Origin: Basidiobolus meristosporus CBS 931.73
Taxonomy: Eukaryota > Basidiobolomycota > Basidiobolomycetes > Basidiobolales > Basidiobolaceae
Length of the DNA: 64,000 bases
Assembly: GCA_002104905.1 (NCBI GenBank)
Contig: MCFE01000139.1
Coordinates: 62,001 to 126,000 of the forward strand
Direction: 5' to 3'
The translations under genes and the position numbers were made by a program. The notes beneath the pieces are model-generated. The model ran no database searches. It saw nothing but the letters and a program-made list of their open reading frames with translations, and was not told the DNA's origin. This document shows, piece by piece, positions 34,125-46,080 of this stretch. Positions within the stretch are counted from its first letter, which is position 1. Every line of letters starts with the position of its first letter.

Positions 34125-35212
34125 ATAACAAGATTGACATATATCTACATGAGATTGGGTTCTTTTGTAGCAGGGCATATCATGGTATATATGTGAAACA
34201 GCTTAAAAAGGGTGTGATCATCCTACTTCTCTATGTGAGCAACCTAATAATAGCTACAAGTGACCAGGAGGCACTTAAACTGATAAAATCAGATATATGC
34301 AGCATGTCTAGTATGGAAGATCTTAGAAAATTGGGCTAGTTTCCTGGAATTGAAGTCAAATTTGGCAAACCTATGCAGACAAATATGTTGAATCAGTCTA
34401 AGAACATTGGGGGCATTCTTAGTGGCTGTAAATTGAGAATTTTCAAGCCAGCAGGTATCCCCATGGACAATAACCTGAAACTTAGCAAATATTGGCCAGT
34501 TTTAGATGGCAAAGGCTCAAATATGGACTAAAACTATTCTATCGATCAGTGGCTGTTAGCTTGATATATTTGATGATGTCTACATGTTGAGATATTGCAG
34601 TGGTGGTTAGTACAGTCAGTCAATTCATGCATATTATGGATCAGATCTAATTACAGCAGTTAAACAGATTTGAGGTATCCACAAGCTGCCATAAATATTG
34701 TATAGGAATACTCTGGAGCAGCTAATAAGCAAAACTTTGATGGTTACAGTGATTCAGATTGGCTTAGGGATATGATTGACAGATGCTCTACCACTAAGTA
34801 TGTATTTCTTTATGCCAGTGCATCTATTACCTGAAGTTGTAAGAAACAATCAACTGTAGCCCCATCTACAACTGAAGCTGAGTTATGGCTGCTTGTCAAG
34901 CAACTTAGGAGGCTGTATGGCTGCAAGAGCTACTCAAAGACTTATGTTTTAATTTGGATGAGTCAATATGTATTTACAAGGATAATTAAAGTTGTATATC
35001 ACTAGCTGGAAATTTTACTGATCATGTCAGAGCTAAGCATATAGATATGAAACAACACTTGCCAAAAGAAGCTGTAGAGAATACCTTTTATAGATAGTTT
35101 GCTGCCCAACCAACAAAATGGTGGCAGCTATATTGATAAACCTCTGGCTAGGCCACAATTTGAGAGTATCAGAAAAGAATCAGGTTTAAGAAATTATTTA
35201 GTTGAGGGGGAG

Positions 35213-35281
35213 TGTTGAAATATTGAACTATTTCATAGCATTCAACAGCTAATGCCTTACTTAGCAATTCTGGACAAGTCT
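35213..35281 (+). repeat. 3' LTR fragment of the older copia
   Basis: It starts TGTTGAAATATTGAAC after the polypurine tract and stops after about 70 bases at the junction with a minus-strand copia gag fragment. Confidence 0.75.
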
Positions 35282-36145
35282 TGCCTGTAACTGACTTTGC
35301 TCTAAGGATCTTTCCCAAGGATTCCCATGCTGCCTTGGCAGTATTTGAAGCATGATTCTACCCAATGAAGGAATCTTGCATCTGGAATTAAAGGCCTTTC
35401 TCTCATTTGCTTTAAACATCTCCACTTCTTCTGCAAATCCTTTGGGCTCAACTTCTTTTCCAGCCACTGCATTCCAAAGCTTTCCTTTGTCAAGGTGTAT
35501 CTTTATCTTGATTCTCCAAACTCTGTAGTTCTTCTAGTCAAACCTCTCCTCAACAGGGAAGATATTTATATTGTTCTGTTTGCAGGTAGATGTCATCTTT
35601 AGTATTGATTAAGACAATTGGGGCTCATAACCTTTGCAATTTAAGAAATGATTTGTATATAAGGAACCATCAAGAAATAGTGATAATAGTTGAACTTTTG
35701 TTTACTCATAAAAAAGCTGAGTATCTGTACCTTTGTAGAAGTAATACAACTGCAACACCAAGCAGGGAGGGCTTCTCAACACCCAGGAGCATTCTATAAT
35801 AGTTTCAAGGTTAGTAAGGAATGACTGGTAAAAGTGCAAATTTGATCTTGACTATAGAGAAATAATAATAGAGTCATAGATCTGCAGAAAGTTGCGAGTT
35901 TGGGCTGTAGGTTAGACCTACAGAGACCAAGACTAGTCCAGAATTGTTAAGTCAATTTTTACTTTTGCTTCTCAACACTCGGGGGCATTCTGTAACAGTT
36001 TCAGGGCTAGTCATAATAGTGGGTAAAAGTGCTAATTGGATCTTGACTATAGGGAAAATAGCCTAGGATCATCAATCTGAAGAAAGTGGCAAGGTTAGGG
36101 CTGTAAATAAGTCCTACAGTGACCAAGAGTAGTCCAGAATTGTAA
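35282..36145 (-). pseudogene. Copia gag fragment with 5' LTR and a partial second LTR
   Basis: 35282-35625 is minus-strand gag (KEVEPKG, VEMFKANERKAFN), matching the start of gag in the younger copia. 35629-35960 is the copia LTR. A second LTR 3' segment (35962-36145) follows in the same orientation, starting CTTCTCAACACTCGGG, so part of the LTR occurs twice in tandem. Everything is decayed. Confidence 0.7.
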
Positions 36146-37515
36146 GCTTTGGCTGTGTAAGATCTCCTGGAATCCTTAGTTCACATCAATACACTCAGTA
36201 AAATGGCTGCAATGGGTGGTGTTATGTACTTTAACTCTGCATGCAAAAAGTGTCTAGTCATTATAATCATCCCATCTACTGACAGCTCCATCAGCATACA
36301 TGGTCAGCATTTTTCCAAAACATCCATTAAACTGCTCAGTGACTTCATGAGCACTATGACAATATGCCAATATTTTCAAGTGTTTGCTCTGCTGCATTTC
36401 CAGGTAAGCTTCCAATTTCTTTACCATAGATTTTGCTCCTTGATTAGATAAAATCTGTACAGGGCATTCAAACTTCATAAGGTTATCTTGTTAGATGATA
36501 CTTGCAACTTCTTGTTTACTGGCCACAGGTGCAGCTTTAGCCACTGGCCATTTTGTGGCATGGTAAATTGCTACTAAATTCTGATGGTTAGATTTCATGA
36601 AGGTTGGCAGTCTTCCCATAGAGGAAATTCCCCATCTCTCAAATGGTCTAACAGGCTCCAATGGAAAGAGGTCTGCAATTCACTGTGGTTATTTGGGCAT
36701 ATATTCACTAGCTTCTCAATATTGTATTTCATTTTGGGCCAAGATATTGTAGCTTTTATGTTATATGTTCCTTTAATTGCAGGATATCCGGATCCATATT
36801 TTCATTGGCATTGCTTCTGATTGACCTCTTTTATAGTGATTACAACCTCTCTGATTAGTCTTTGTGGGCTTCCTAACTCAAGTATAGCTGAGTAATAGCC
36901 AATGGTGGGACTGACCTGATCTTGTTGTGGTACCAATGTAAATCTGTACCTGCCATGTACAAAGCTGCATAATGTAACTTACATTCTAGGGCAATTTCTT
37001 TAGACTTAAAAGCTTCTTCAATCTTCCAGAGTCAAGTTCCCATGTTCTGATTGACTCTATCATGTTATGGGTCAATCGTCACACTCAAGTTGTTCTTGAC
37101 AGGGCTTTGCAGGTTCTGCACCATGGTAGTCATTCTTTGTTGCTGCTGGCTGAGAATCTGGTGGAACTGTTAGTGTTGGACCAGGATTTACTACATAGCA
37201 TTCTTGCTTTCTTGATTTTCAGACATGTTGAAGGAGGCTTCTACTTTCTTCAGATAGGAGGTTTCTAGTTATTGCTGCTACCAATGTTTTAAGTAGTGAT
37301 AAAGGAATTGTAAAGGACTAGGGAATTTAACTAATGTAGTGTTCACCAAAACTTGAGCTGATTTTTATTTCAGTTCCAGTAGATTCTTATATATATCTTA
37401 CCAGATTGATTGTTGACTAATTGTATTTCCTAGTGCAGGTTGTAGTTGATGATTCATTTGATTGCATCATCATAGCCCAATTAGAGCCTTCTTAATATAT
37501 ATCCTATTTGTATCT
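36146..37515 (-). pseudogene. Ty3 family E relic: integrase, gag and 5' LTR
   Basis: 36146-36790 matches the integrase of the element at 21648-26538 (MKFECPVQILSNQGA, then EQFNG). 36800-37265 matches the gag region, and 37285-37515 is a diverged LTR beginning TGTTTTAAG. Reverse transcriptase and RNase H are deleted. Frames are broken throughout. Confidence 0.75.
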
Positions 37516-38780
37516 TGAAGAGTCCCTAATCTAGCTGTTATGGTCCCACTTTGTAAATGTCTAAGAAAAAAAGCTTATTATTACTACCATGATTCACTTG
37601 GATAATCCCTCTCCAACTGCATTATGTGTGTTGTAGTTTTTCATGAAAACCTTATTGATTGGAATCTTACCTCTCATGCATGGGGGTGATATTTCTCATT
37701 TTCTTATACAGTAGCATTATGAGTTGTAGTTAATACTTTCAAAGGCTCTTGCATTTCTCTTTTGGTGGTCATCATTGCCATCAGGGTATTTTCATATTCC
37801 TCCTTGTTAGAGCTTAATCTCTAACTTTCTGCCCATGAGCCTTCCACACATGTAGTTTTAGGCCAAATTCTCAGTGGTAGATAAAAGACACAATACAGGA
37901 CCCTGATGCTCCTCTGTCAGGTTATTCAGGAAGGTACCCATTACATCCTCATTAGTGATCTCTGTGCCAGCCTATATCATCTCATTAGCAAAGGTAGTTC
38001 AACTAGTTAAATTTCTTATTTCTCCTCCTGGTAGCATCTTTTTTGCACATAATATTTGCTTTGAATATATCTATTTGCAGCTAAGTGTGACCAGCAGGTC
38101 TCTTCTCATGCCATTCCGGCCAATTGAGGAGGCTCCTGAACCAAGAATTTACATAGTAATGTGCCTTTAACATTAGAGCAAATTTAGTTAAAGCACCTTG
38201 GCTCTTTTTGCTGGTACCCCAGGGCTCCTGCTTCTTAGTCCTTAGGATGGCCTTCCCCTGCCATAGTAAAGCTCTAAAAGCCTCTGTGCTATAGCATATT
38301 AGTTGTTAGCACCTTCTAAGCTCTGAAGTAAGATTTAATGAGCTTCTTGGTAGAAGGAAAGAGTTTAGTAATTGCAATAGTGGACATCCCTAAGAATGGC
38401 AACTTGAGACGTTTGTCATGTTGGAAGAGCATTCAAGATGTTGGAAGTGATTGGGAGTTTTGTAAAATTTCTGGTAGCTCATGAGCACTTGCCTAACTAG
38501 GTCACTAGATCTCTACTTGCAAAGATTTGAGACTCCTGATCAAACTCCTTGCTAAGATTTACTTGGGGCATTATTACCAAGTGATATGGTATCAAGAATG
38601 TGATTTTGCTACTTCTGCATCCATCAAATGATTGAGCAAAAGCTATAAAATCTGCTTGTTCTCTGTTTTGCTACCAATATCTCTAAAACTGCTACAATAA
38701 GCTGTAAGCCCCATGCTGACACTCTTCAGAAAGCGTACTGGTCTACTACTAGAATTTTGACTCAGCTGAAGTGTTATATG
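37516..38780. other. Unassigned region; possible minus-strand copia gag trace
   Basis: No repeat match elsewhere in the window was recognised. On the minus strand around 38010-37700 a broken frame reads EITNEDVMGTFL and later MCGRLMGRKLE. These faintly recall the UBN2 gag of copia elements, but the match is weak. The stretch 38170-38780 shows nothing I can name. Confidence 0.3.
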
Positions 38781-39890
38781 GATCTAGCTATCCACTTTAG
38801 TAGGTAAAGACCTCTCTCTAGCATTACTGGGTTGTGATGGTGTTTTGCAGATCATAGTGAAAAACAAAGCTAAAAACTTGACAGTATTTTTGCGGTCTTT
38901 TGATAGGAATTGCACAGCATTATCTCCGTTGCAATGTGCTCTGCATTTAATTGAGCAGACCTAACCAGCCAATAAATCCAAATAGCCTTTTATGTCAAGG
39001 AGCTTGATGATGTTCCAACAGCCTCATTGCAAACCTTTATGGCAATTTCTTAGCAATACAGCAGCTTACAGGCAGCTCTGTATAATGCTACAGTACCAAT
39101 TTACCAAATAGTATTTCCTTTTTCTGTTTCCCCTCACACCACTCATATTACCACCGTAAATTAACACTTTTTACTTGCCTACCCACCACTACTTTGAGTA
39201 TTCCAACTATAGTTCAAACCAAAAAAATTTGGCCTCCTACTTACTAACCTCCACATACCCACCCACCTGCAGCAATGGACACCCTTCTATTATGTCAGCT
39301 ATATGGCTTTGGAGTATGATACTTGCAAAGTTGCCATGTATACTTTATCACCAGTAACATATAGATCTAGCAAACTTATGCTTGTTGCCACCACTGTAGC
39401 CACAAATACCTCCTGAATGTGTGCAAACAACTTACTGGTATTTAGCCAATATATTACATCTCCCTACTGGATTCTAGTCCCCCTTGTAAGTGTGCTCTGG
39501 CTCTTGTTTATATGAGTTCCATATTGGATGGTGTAGAAACTGGCTTGTAACCACGTTTCTTAATCCCAAAAGCATAGGTGTCTCCATGTGCACAATTGCC
39601 CTCAATATTTTTCCATTCTTGGTGTTCATCCTCCATGTGCCAACCCATTACATCCATGACAGACTTGAAGGTAATATTGTTAATGAGATTGGGATATGGT
39701 AGTACCTGCAACTTGACTTGTCTTCCTATCTCCTTACATATCCACTCCATAGAAAACACCAAAATGGTGAAGCAAGGCCCAATGTTCTCCACACTCCCAG
39801 CAAGATGGAGTAGGGAATGAATACAGTGGCAGCAGAGATCTAGGCATTCAGCTGTATGCTGGTAGTATAGCCACTCAAATTCTGTCATAC
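38781..39890 (-). mobile_element. CACTA-like fragment Cac4 with Tnp2 C-terminal part
   Basis: Type A subterminal sequence (38850-39120) matches 26990-27330 and 44340-44620. It is followed by minus-strand Tnp2 C-terminal sequence. The longest open piece, 39888-39508, begins MTEFEWLYYQHTAECL and contains IHSLLHLAGSVENIGPCF, a good match to the conserved C-terminal helices of Tnp2 transposases. The frame is open for 126 codons there but broken further on. It is truncated at 39890 by copia sequence. Confidence 0.6.
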
Positions 39891-41446
39891 TTGTCTAAAC
39901 GCTGCAGATGGGTCATGTGGCAACAAGCCATGCAGGAGGAGTACCAATCACTGATCAAGGCAAACATGTGGGAACTGGTATATTTACCATATGGGAGAAA
40001 GCCAATAGGATGTAGATGGGTCTACAAGATCAAGATAACTTCAAATTGTGCTGTTGATAAGTACAAGGCTAGATTGGTGGCCAAAGGCTATTCTCAAATC
40101 TGGGGACTAGATTTTAGGGAAACATTTGCTCTGGTTGCCAGGTTTAACTCCATTAGGACAGTTTTAGCCCTGGCAGCTGTACACAGTCTACATCTACACC
40201 AAATGGACGTTAAAACAGCCTTTCTAGATGGGGATTAGCAAGAAACTATATATATGGAGCAGCCAGAAGATTCTACCAATCCAAAAGGCCCCCATAAGGT
40301 GTGTAAACTTAGAGAATCATTGTATGGGCTTAAGCAGGCACCTAGAGCATGGTATAACAAGATTAACACATATCAAGAGGAAATTGGGTTCTCTTGTAGC
40401 ACTGAAGATCACAGTACATATGTGAAGCAGCTCAAAAAGGGTGTGATCATCCTAGTTCTTTATGTGGGCAACCTATTTATAGCTACAAGTGATCAAGAGG
40501 CACTTAAACAGACAAAATCTGATCTCTTCAGTAAGTTTGAGATGAAAGAACTTGGAAAATTGGGCTGTTTTCTTGGAATTGAAGCCAAATTTGACATACC
40601 TATGCAGAAAATTGTGCTGAATCAGTATAAGTACATCAGGGACACTCTTAGATGCTTCAAAATGAAAGATTGAAAATCTACAGCTACCCCTATGGACAAT
40701 AACCTGAAATTAAGCAAATTTCAGCCAGTTATAGTTGAAAACACCTCAGATATGGACCAAAACTTTCCCTATCAATCATTGGTTGGTAGCCTAGTGTACT
40801 TGATGGTGTCTACACGTCCAGATATTGCAGTGGCAGCTGGAATAGTCAGCTAATTCATACAGAATTATGGATCAGATCAAATTGCAGCAGTTAAGCAGAT
40901 TTTCAGATATCTACATGGTACCATAAATATGGTACTGGAATACTCTGGAGCAGCTAATAGACAAAATTTGATGGCTATAATGATTCAAGCTGGGGTAGGG
41001 ATCTGATTGACCAATGCTCTACCACAAGCTATGTATTTCTTTATTCTGGTGCAGCTATTACTAGGAATTGCAAGAAACAACCAACTGTGGCCCTATCTAC
41101 AACTGTAGCAGAGTATATGGCTGCATGTCAAGGAACTAAGGAGGCTATATGGCTACAAGAACTATTCAAAGACATGGGCTTTAATTTAGATGAACCAACA
41201 TGTAGTTACAAGCATAATAAAAGTTGTATTTCAAAAGCTAGAAATCCTATTGATCATGACAGAACTAAGCACATTGATATACAGCATCACTTTGTGAGGG
41301 AAGCTGTAGAAAATAACTTAGTAGAGCTAGTGTACTCCCCAACTAACAAAATGGTGACAGATATATTGACAAAACCACTAGCTAGGCCACAGTTTGAGAA
41401 TCTCAGGGAGAAATTAGGATCAAGAAAATGCTTAGTTGAGGGGGAG
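39891..41446 (+). pseudogene. Copia reverse transcriptase and RNase H relic
   Basis: The plus strand encodes WQQAMQEEYQSLIKAN, the RT core (MDVKTAFLDGD, then a TAG, then YGLKQAPRAWYNKI) and LVLYVGNLFIATSD. RNase H follows (GTKEAIWLQELFKD, KHIDIQHHF), ending LVEGEC at the polypurine tract. In the catalytic motif the usual YVDD/YVDN reads YVGN. Breaks occur at 40237-40239, near 40672 and through 40680-41085. Gag, protease and integrase are absent. Confidence 0.85.
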
Positions 41447-41595
41447 TGTTGAAATATTGGACTATTTGGTACCATTCTGCAGCTAAAAATTACTTAACAG
41501 TTCTGGACTAGTCTTGGTCACTGTGGGAATAATTTACAGCTCTAACTTTACCACTTTCTTCAGATCTATGATCTTATGATTGTTCCCTTGTAGTC
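41447..41595 (+). repeat. Copia 3' LTR fragment
   Basis: It starts TGTTGAAATATTGGAC after the polypurine tract and follows the LTR for 149 bases. It ends at TTGTAGTCA, where CACTA-like sequence begins. Confidence 0.8.
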
Positions 41596-42109
41596 AGCCA
41601 TTCACCAGTTGCTGCTTTACCAATAATATCTTGCTAGCTGCTTGATACTTCCATAACAGCACCTAGTCATACTTGTTACCCAGCATAAACTGAGTCAGGT
41701 GAGTTTGTGACACCTTAAGGCCCACCTTATCCTTCTGAATACAGCATGCATTGTGATAGCTCTGCAGAAGCAGGCTCACTGATTGATTGTGAGCCTATCT
41801 CCTCTAACAAAAGTACTCTGCATTAGCCTGCCAAAATCCCAGTATACAAGGGACAACACTTGTGGAAAAAAATGCAAAGAATACTTTATGGAGTCAAGTG
41901 AGCTCAGTAATCCATCTGCTGGTGAATTAAGTGATGTTGTGGTCAGAGGAGTGGTGCATTTCCATCAATATCAGTAATAGGGGCTTTGAGGATTTACTGC
42001 TACTTCTTGCCAAAATCATCCTGAAGTGCAACTTACCATGTAAACAGTATAAATGGACAACCATCATGTGGCTGGCAATTTATGACCTAGAGACTATCCT
42101 GATACCAGC

Positions 42110-43100
42110 ATGTACTAACAGTTGCATAGCATTAACATCAGAAATGCCACCATTGCATGGTGTCCAACCTGTCAGGAATCCACCATCATTGGGGGAAAAT
42201 ATTGCTCTTATTCCAAATATAGTTCCAGTAATACCTAGTCTAAAGAAGCTCATGGAGTCCAACAAATTTGGTGAAGCTTCAAGGTACTCCATTCAGTATC
42301 AATTAAGCGCAAACTAATCCAATATTTTTGATGGCAAACAGTGCAAACAGCTAAGAAGAAAGGGTTACTATAAAGGTATGTATGACCATGCCTTTGCCTT
42401 AGGCACCTGATGATTCTCATTGAACAAGTACTCTGCCAGCAAATCCTGCAGGCCCCTGGCTCTAATCTACCTGAGTCTACCACCTATCTAACAGTATCAG
42501 GGCAGAAATCTGATGGTAGTCTCACTGGTATCTGGGCCTCAATTGCCAACCAAACTGGATAGCTATCTGCTTATATTGCTGGAGGAATATTGTATGCTTT
42601 CTAGCAGTATAACACTAAATGGTTGTTATGTTAAAGCGCATATTACTATCTGCATTGGAGATGCCCCAGCCATCAGCAAGATAGCTGGGTTTTTAGGGCG
42701 CAATTGACAGTATTGCTGTCAAGTGGTTGAGATCCAGGGGACTTACTCTATCACTCACACATATTATTATTACCTAAGCACCAACACCAAGAACATCATT
42801 TTTCTGCATAGAAAATATACAGGAGTCAGCATGCAATTACAGCAGAGCTGGCAAGCTATAAGCCATTGGCCAGAAATCAAAATCAATTGGAGACCAGAAA
42901 TACTTAAGCTAGATGGAATTTGTTGGAGCAAAAGCTTTTGGCCGGTAGCAAGGCATTTGATTTTCAACAATATCTCTATACTGATGTCCCAGTTGTACAT
43001 TGGGCATTTAAAGCTAAATGAGCCCTTAGAGATACTGGAGAAATTTGAACAAATTGGTAAGATATTACAGGGTAATCTGGTGATAGAGAGTATTCCATAA
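42110..43100 (+). pseudogene. Tnp2-like transposase core (Cac5)
   Basis: The readable pieces are IFDGKQCKQLRRKGYY (about 42327), SLNKYSASK, then LPTKLDSYLLILLEEY and AHITICIGDAPAISKIAGF (42513-42707). The order matches fungal Tnp2 proteins (FDGxxY...YF.D...L..DGF...W...N.PP...GP..P..LDSFL.PL..EL...GD.PA.SK). Stops fall near 42315, 42409 and 42705. The downstream frame 42723-43100 parallels 10920-11280. Confidence 0.6.
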
Positions 43101-43359
43101 CTACACTATTTCAAAATTAATATTGCAATCACTTCTTTACTTTGCTTTTGCTATTGTAATACACAAGATATCAAGAAATCCCAACTTTGAGGGATAAAAG
43201 CTCCAGGCCTTGCCAAGCAATTCACCTAGGAAAATTATTTCATGCAGAACACTCTGCAGCCAATGCATGTTGCAAGTTAAAGCTCATTTGAAGCAACACT
43301 TAATGAGCTATAATCAAAAGACTCCAATTACCATAAATACTAGGCCTCTTTCCTGTTGG

Positions 43360-43560
43360 AAAAGTCCCCACTAATAAACCCCTGTAATCTAAAGCCCCCT
43401 GTAGAGACATCTTTGAGAAGCTCCTTCAGGCACCTCTTTAATGTACAGTCCACTCTAGAGACCACTATCAGAAGCCCCTTTACCCTAAAGGCACCCCTTT
43501 AGACATTTCTTTAGGTCCAGAGACCCTTTTAGAGACATGTACTCCACACCCCTTTAGGTT
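43360..43560 (+). repeat. CCCCTTTAG-type minisatellite, copy 1
   Basis: Irregular repeats of ACCCCTTTAG and TCTAAAGRC-like units alternate over about 200 bases inside the non-coding module of the CACTA-like family. The equivalent place near 8480 holds only one such unit (GACCCCTTTAGGG). Confidence 0.7.
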
Positions 43561-44213
43561 CAATGGGAATTCAGAATTACTATATCAGGATATAATTTTC
43601 AGAAATCAAATTGTCTTCCAAATAAGTAAACACTGCTCTGAAAGTAAATGAGCCCAATAGTCAACAGAAGGTCAGAACACTGCTGTGGATGTGAGAAACA
43701 CTGCCTACAGTATATTTCATGCCTAAGATTGAGGATTTTAGTGAAAGATATATCTTCTATTGTTATATCAAACTCCCAATAAACCATTTCAGTATTATCA
43801 TACTGAATATAAGATTATGCAATTTGGCCTCACCAATGCCCTAGTTGTCTTTCAACACCTAATGAATGATGTAATCCAGGAGTACCTTGACCAATTTGTG
43901 GCTATCTACCTTAATGATATCCTAATCTACTCAAAGACTCAAGGAGAACGCAATTCACATGTGAAGAAAGTCTTTACTAAGCTTGATGCCGCTAGTCTTT
44001 ATGCCAAACTGAAAAAATGTGGACTTGACCAGAAGAAGTTGAGTTCCTAGATGATCTTATAAGCTCAAATCAAACAAGGATGGACGCCAAGAAAATAGAT
44101 GCCATCTAATCTTGGAAAACTCCTTGTTTGTAAGAGAAGTGCAATCCTTCCTTGGATTTGCCAACTTCTACCATAGGTTCATTGCCAACTACTCCAAGGT
44201 AATCACTCCCTTG

Positions 44214-46080
44214 CCCTATGAAAATAATTTGGCCCTACAGATGGATCCAATCCAGATCAGCCATAAGTATCCCATTTGGAGACTATATTAATACCAGCAG
44301 CTGGAATTAGTGACCCTCTTGACAATCTTATGATAGGATCACAACAGCATTTTGCTAATTTTACTGCCAAATAAAGTTATAAAACTTGACAGGGTTTGAA
44401 TGGTGCTGTGACAATAATGGCATGGCATTGTTGCGGTCTTGATGCACTCTACAGCTATTTAATTGTATTTAACAGGCCATGACATTTGACTGCCTTATAT
44501 GGCAAATAAATTAACATTGTTTCAACAGCATCACTGCAAGACTTTGATGGTAATATTATGGTAGTATGGCAGCCTATAGCTAGTTTTATATATTGCTACC
44601 TCATCAATTTACCAAATGGTATTTACTTTTTCTACCTCCCATTGTGCAATCCATATATTCCGCTGTAGAATCACCCCTCTCTACTTGCTTACCCACTACC
44701 ACCTTGGGTATTCCACATATAGTACAAGTCAAAAAAAATATGGCCTCCTGTTTACAAACCTCTACAAAGGCACACACCTGCTGCAATTGACATACTTCTA
44801 TCACCTCAACTTTACGGCTTTTTGATGTGATACTTGCAAAGTTGCCATATACCTTGCACTGCTGGTAACATATACATCTTGCAAACATATGCTTGGTTGT
44901 TGCAACTTTTGCCAAGAATACCTCCTGAATATCTGCAAAGAACTTCTTGGTACTTAGCTAGTATATTCCTTCTCTCTGCTGGACTCTAGTCCCCCTTATA
45001 GGTGTGCTCTGGCTCTACTTTATGTGAATTTTGTAATGAATGGTGTAGAAGTTGGCTTGTTACCATGAAAAATGCAGCATACCATGGTAGATTTTTCCTT
45101 ATATAAACTAGTTTCTTGTTACACCTAATCCAACTTTGCATTACTTAAATTATTACCTGCACATTGGGGCTGCTTAGCTTCTTAAGTCCATAGGCATAGG
45201 GGTCTCCATGTGCACATCTATCCTCTGTATTTTCCAACTCTTCCTGACTGTCTTCATGTGCCAAGTCATCACATCCATGACAGATTTGAAGGTAATTTTC
45301 TTGATGAGAGTGGGGTATTGTAGTACCTGCAACCTGACTTGTCTTCCTATCTCCCTACATATCTGCTCCATAGGAAACTCCCAAAGGTGAAGCAAGGCCA
45401 AATATTCTCCACACACCAATCAAGATGGAGTAGAGAAAGGATACAGTAGCCTCAGAGATTTACAGGTTCAGCTTTATGTTTGTAGTATAGCTGCTCAAAC
45501 CTGCTACAAACTCCTTGTACAACAGCTGTAAATGCAGCAAGTTGGCATTGATGATTGCTTGATTGATTCTGAGTGAGGTACTGCATAGCTTTGCAATATA
45601 TATCAGACTGTATTAGCTTCTTTAGCTGGGGTATTACTGCAGTATATCTGGAAACCAGTGACTTTCTCACAAGCCTGTTGTAAGGTACCGGGACTTGTAT
45701 AGGTCAATACAATTGGCTTTTAAGATATAACTGAAGTTTCAATGGAAATAAACCAATTTGTAAGCATGAAAAGTAAGAGAAACCGTCAAGTCAGGAAGTA
45801 AGAAGTGTAAAAAAGAGGTAATATCCAATCAATGCACACAAATGTAGGAGGTGATAGAGTGTCCAAAATCAGAAAGTGAGCACACTGGCAGACAGCCAAT
45901 TTAAAGCCACTTGTATAGTATTGTGATGTGAAATTTTGGCTAAGTTTTTTGCAATATCTGGGGTGTAATTGTTTTGCAACACTCTGGACGGTGTCCTGAC
46001 AGGATCAGTACCTCTTTGTCACAGGACTTTGAGTTTGTGATGGCCTTTTGACAGGATCATTTCAATAATTTATCATGGGG
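44214..46080 (-). mobile_element. CACTA-like element, complete ends, internally deleted
   Basis: The 1867-bp insertion has inverted ends CCCTATGAAAATAATTT and, from the right, CCCCATGATAAATTATT. It splits a Ty3 frame, with TTG on the left and CTG on the right, a 3-bp duplication expected for CACTA-type transposons. Inside it are type A subterminal sequence, minus-strand Tnp2 C-terminal pieces (45670-44604) and the type B end region. The Tnp2 N-terminal and core parts and the accessory gene are deleted, so it must have moved with a transposase supplied in trans. It is the only copy here with both ends. Confidence 0.82.
44604..45670 (-). pseudogene. Tnp2-like transposase C-terminal part (inside 44214-46080)
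   Basis: Three open pieces (45670-45452, 45419-45174, 44915-44604) match the C-terminal Tnp2 sequence at 4113-6786 and 39888-39508. Frames differ between the pieces. The last (MAKVATTKHMFARCICY...) corresponds to 6464-6786 on the plus strand. No catalytic core is present. Confidence 0.6.

Larger units (their letters stand above)
27478..35212 (+). pseudogene. Older copia element (plus strand), split by a younger copia
   Basis: Gag/protease (27478-28380), integrase (28380-29100) and reverse transcriptase (29330-29786) resume after the younger insertion at 34125 and run through RNase H to the polypurine tract at about 35205. A 3' LTR fragment follows. The frames contain many stops. The phrase around CCTAGAGCATGGTATAAC is continuous across the insertion, as shown by the copy at 40340. 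It belongs to the same family as the younger element, in opposite orientation. Confidence 0.82.
41596..43800 (+). mobile_element. CACTA-like fragment Cac5 (Tnp2 N-terminal and core)
   Basis: 41596-42110 matches 54900-55440, the Tnp2 5' region. 42110-43100 is the Tnp2 core. 43106-43800 is the non-coding module with a CCCCTTTAG minisatellite, also present at 49370-50100 and, without the expansion, at 8225-8790. It ends abruptly at Ty3 reverse-transcriptase sequence. Confidence 0.65.

Noticed and set aside
37700-38010. A confident copia gag annotation on the minus strand
   Set aside because: Only a faint UBN2-like resemblance with several stops; kept as a low-confidence remark in the unassigned region.
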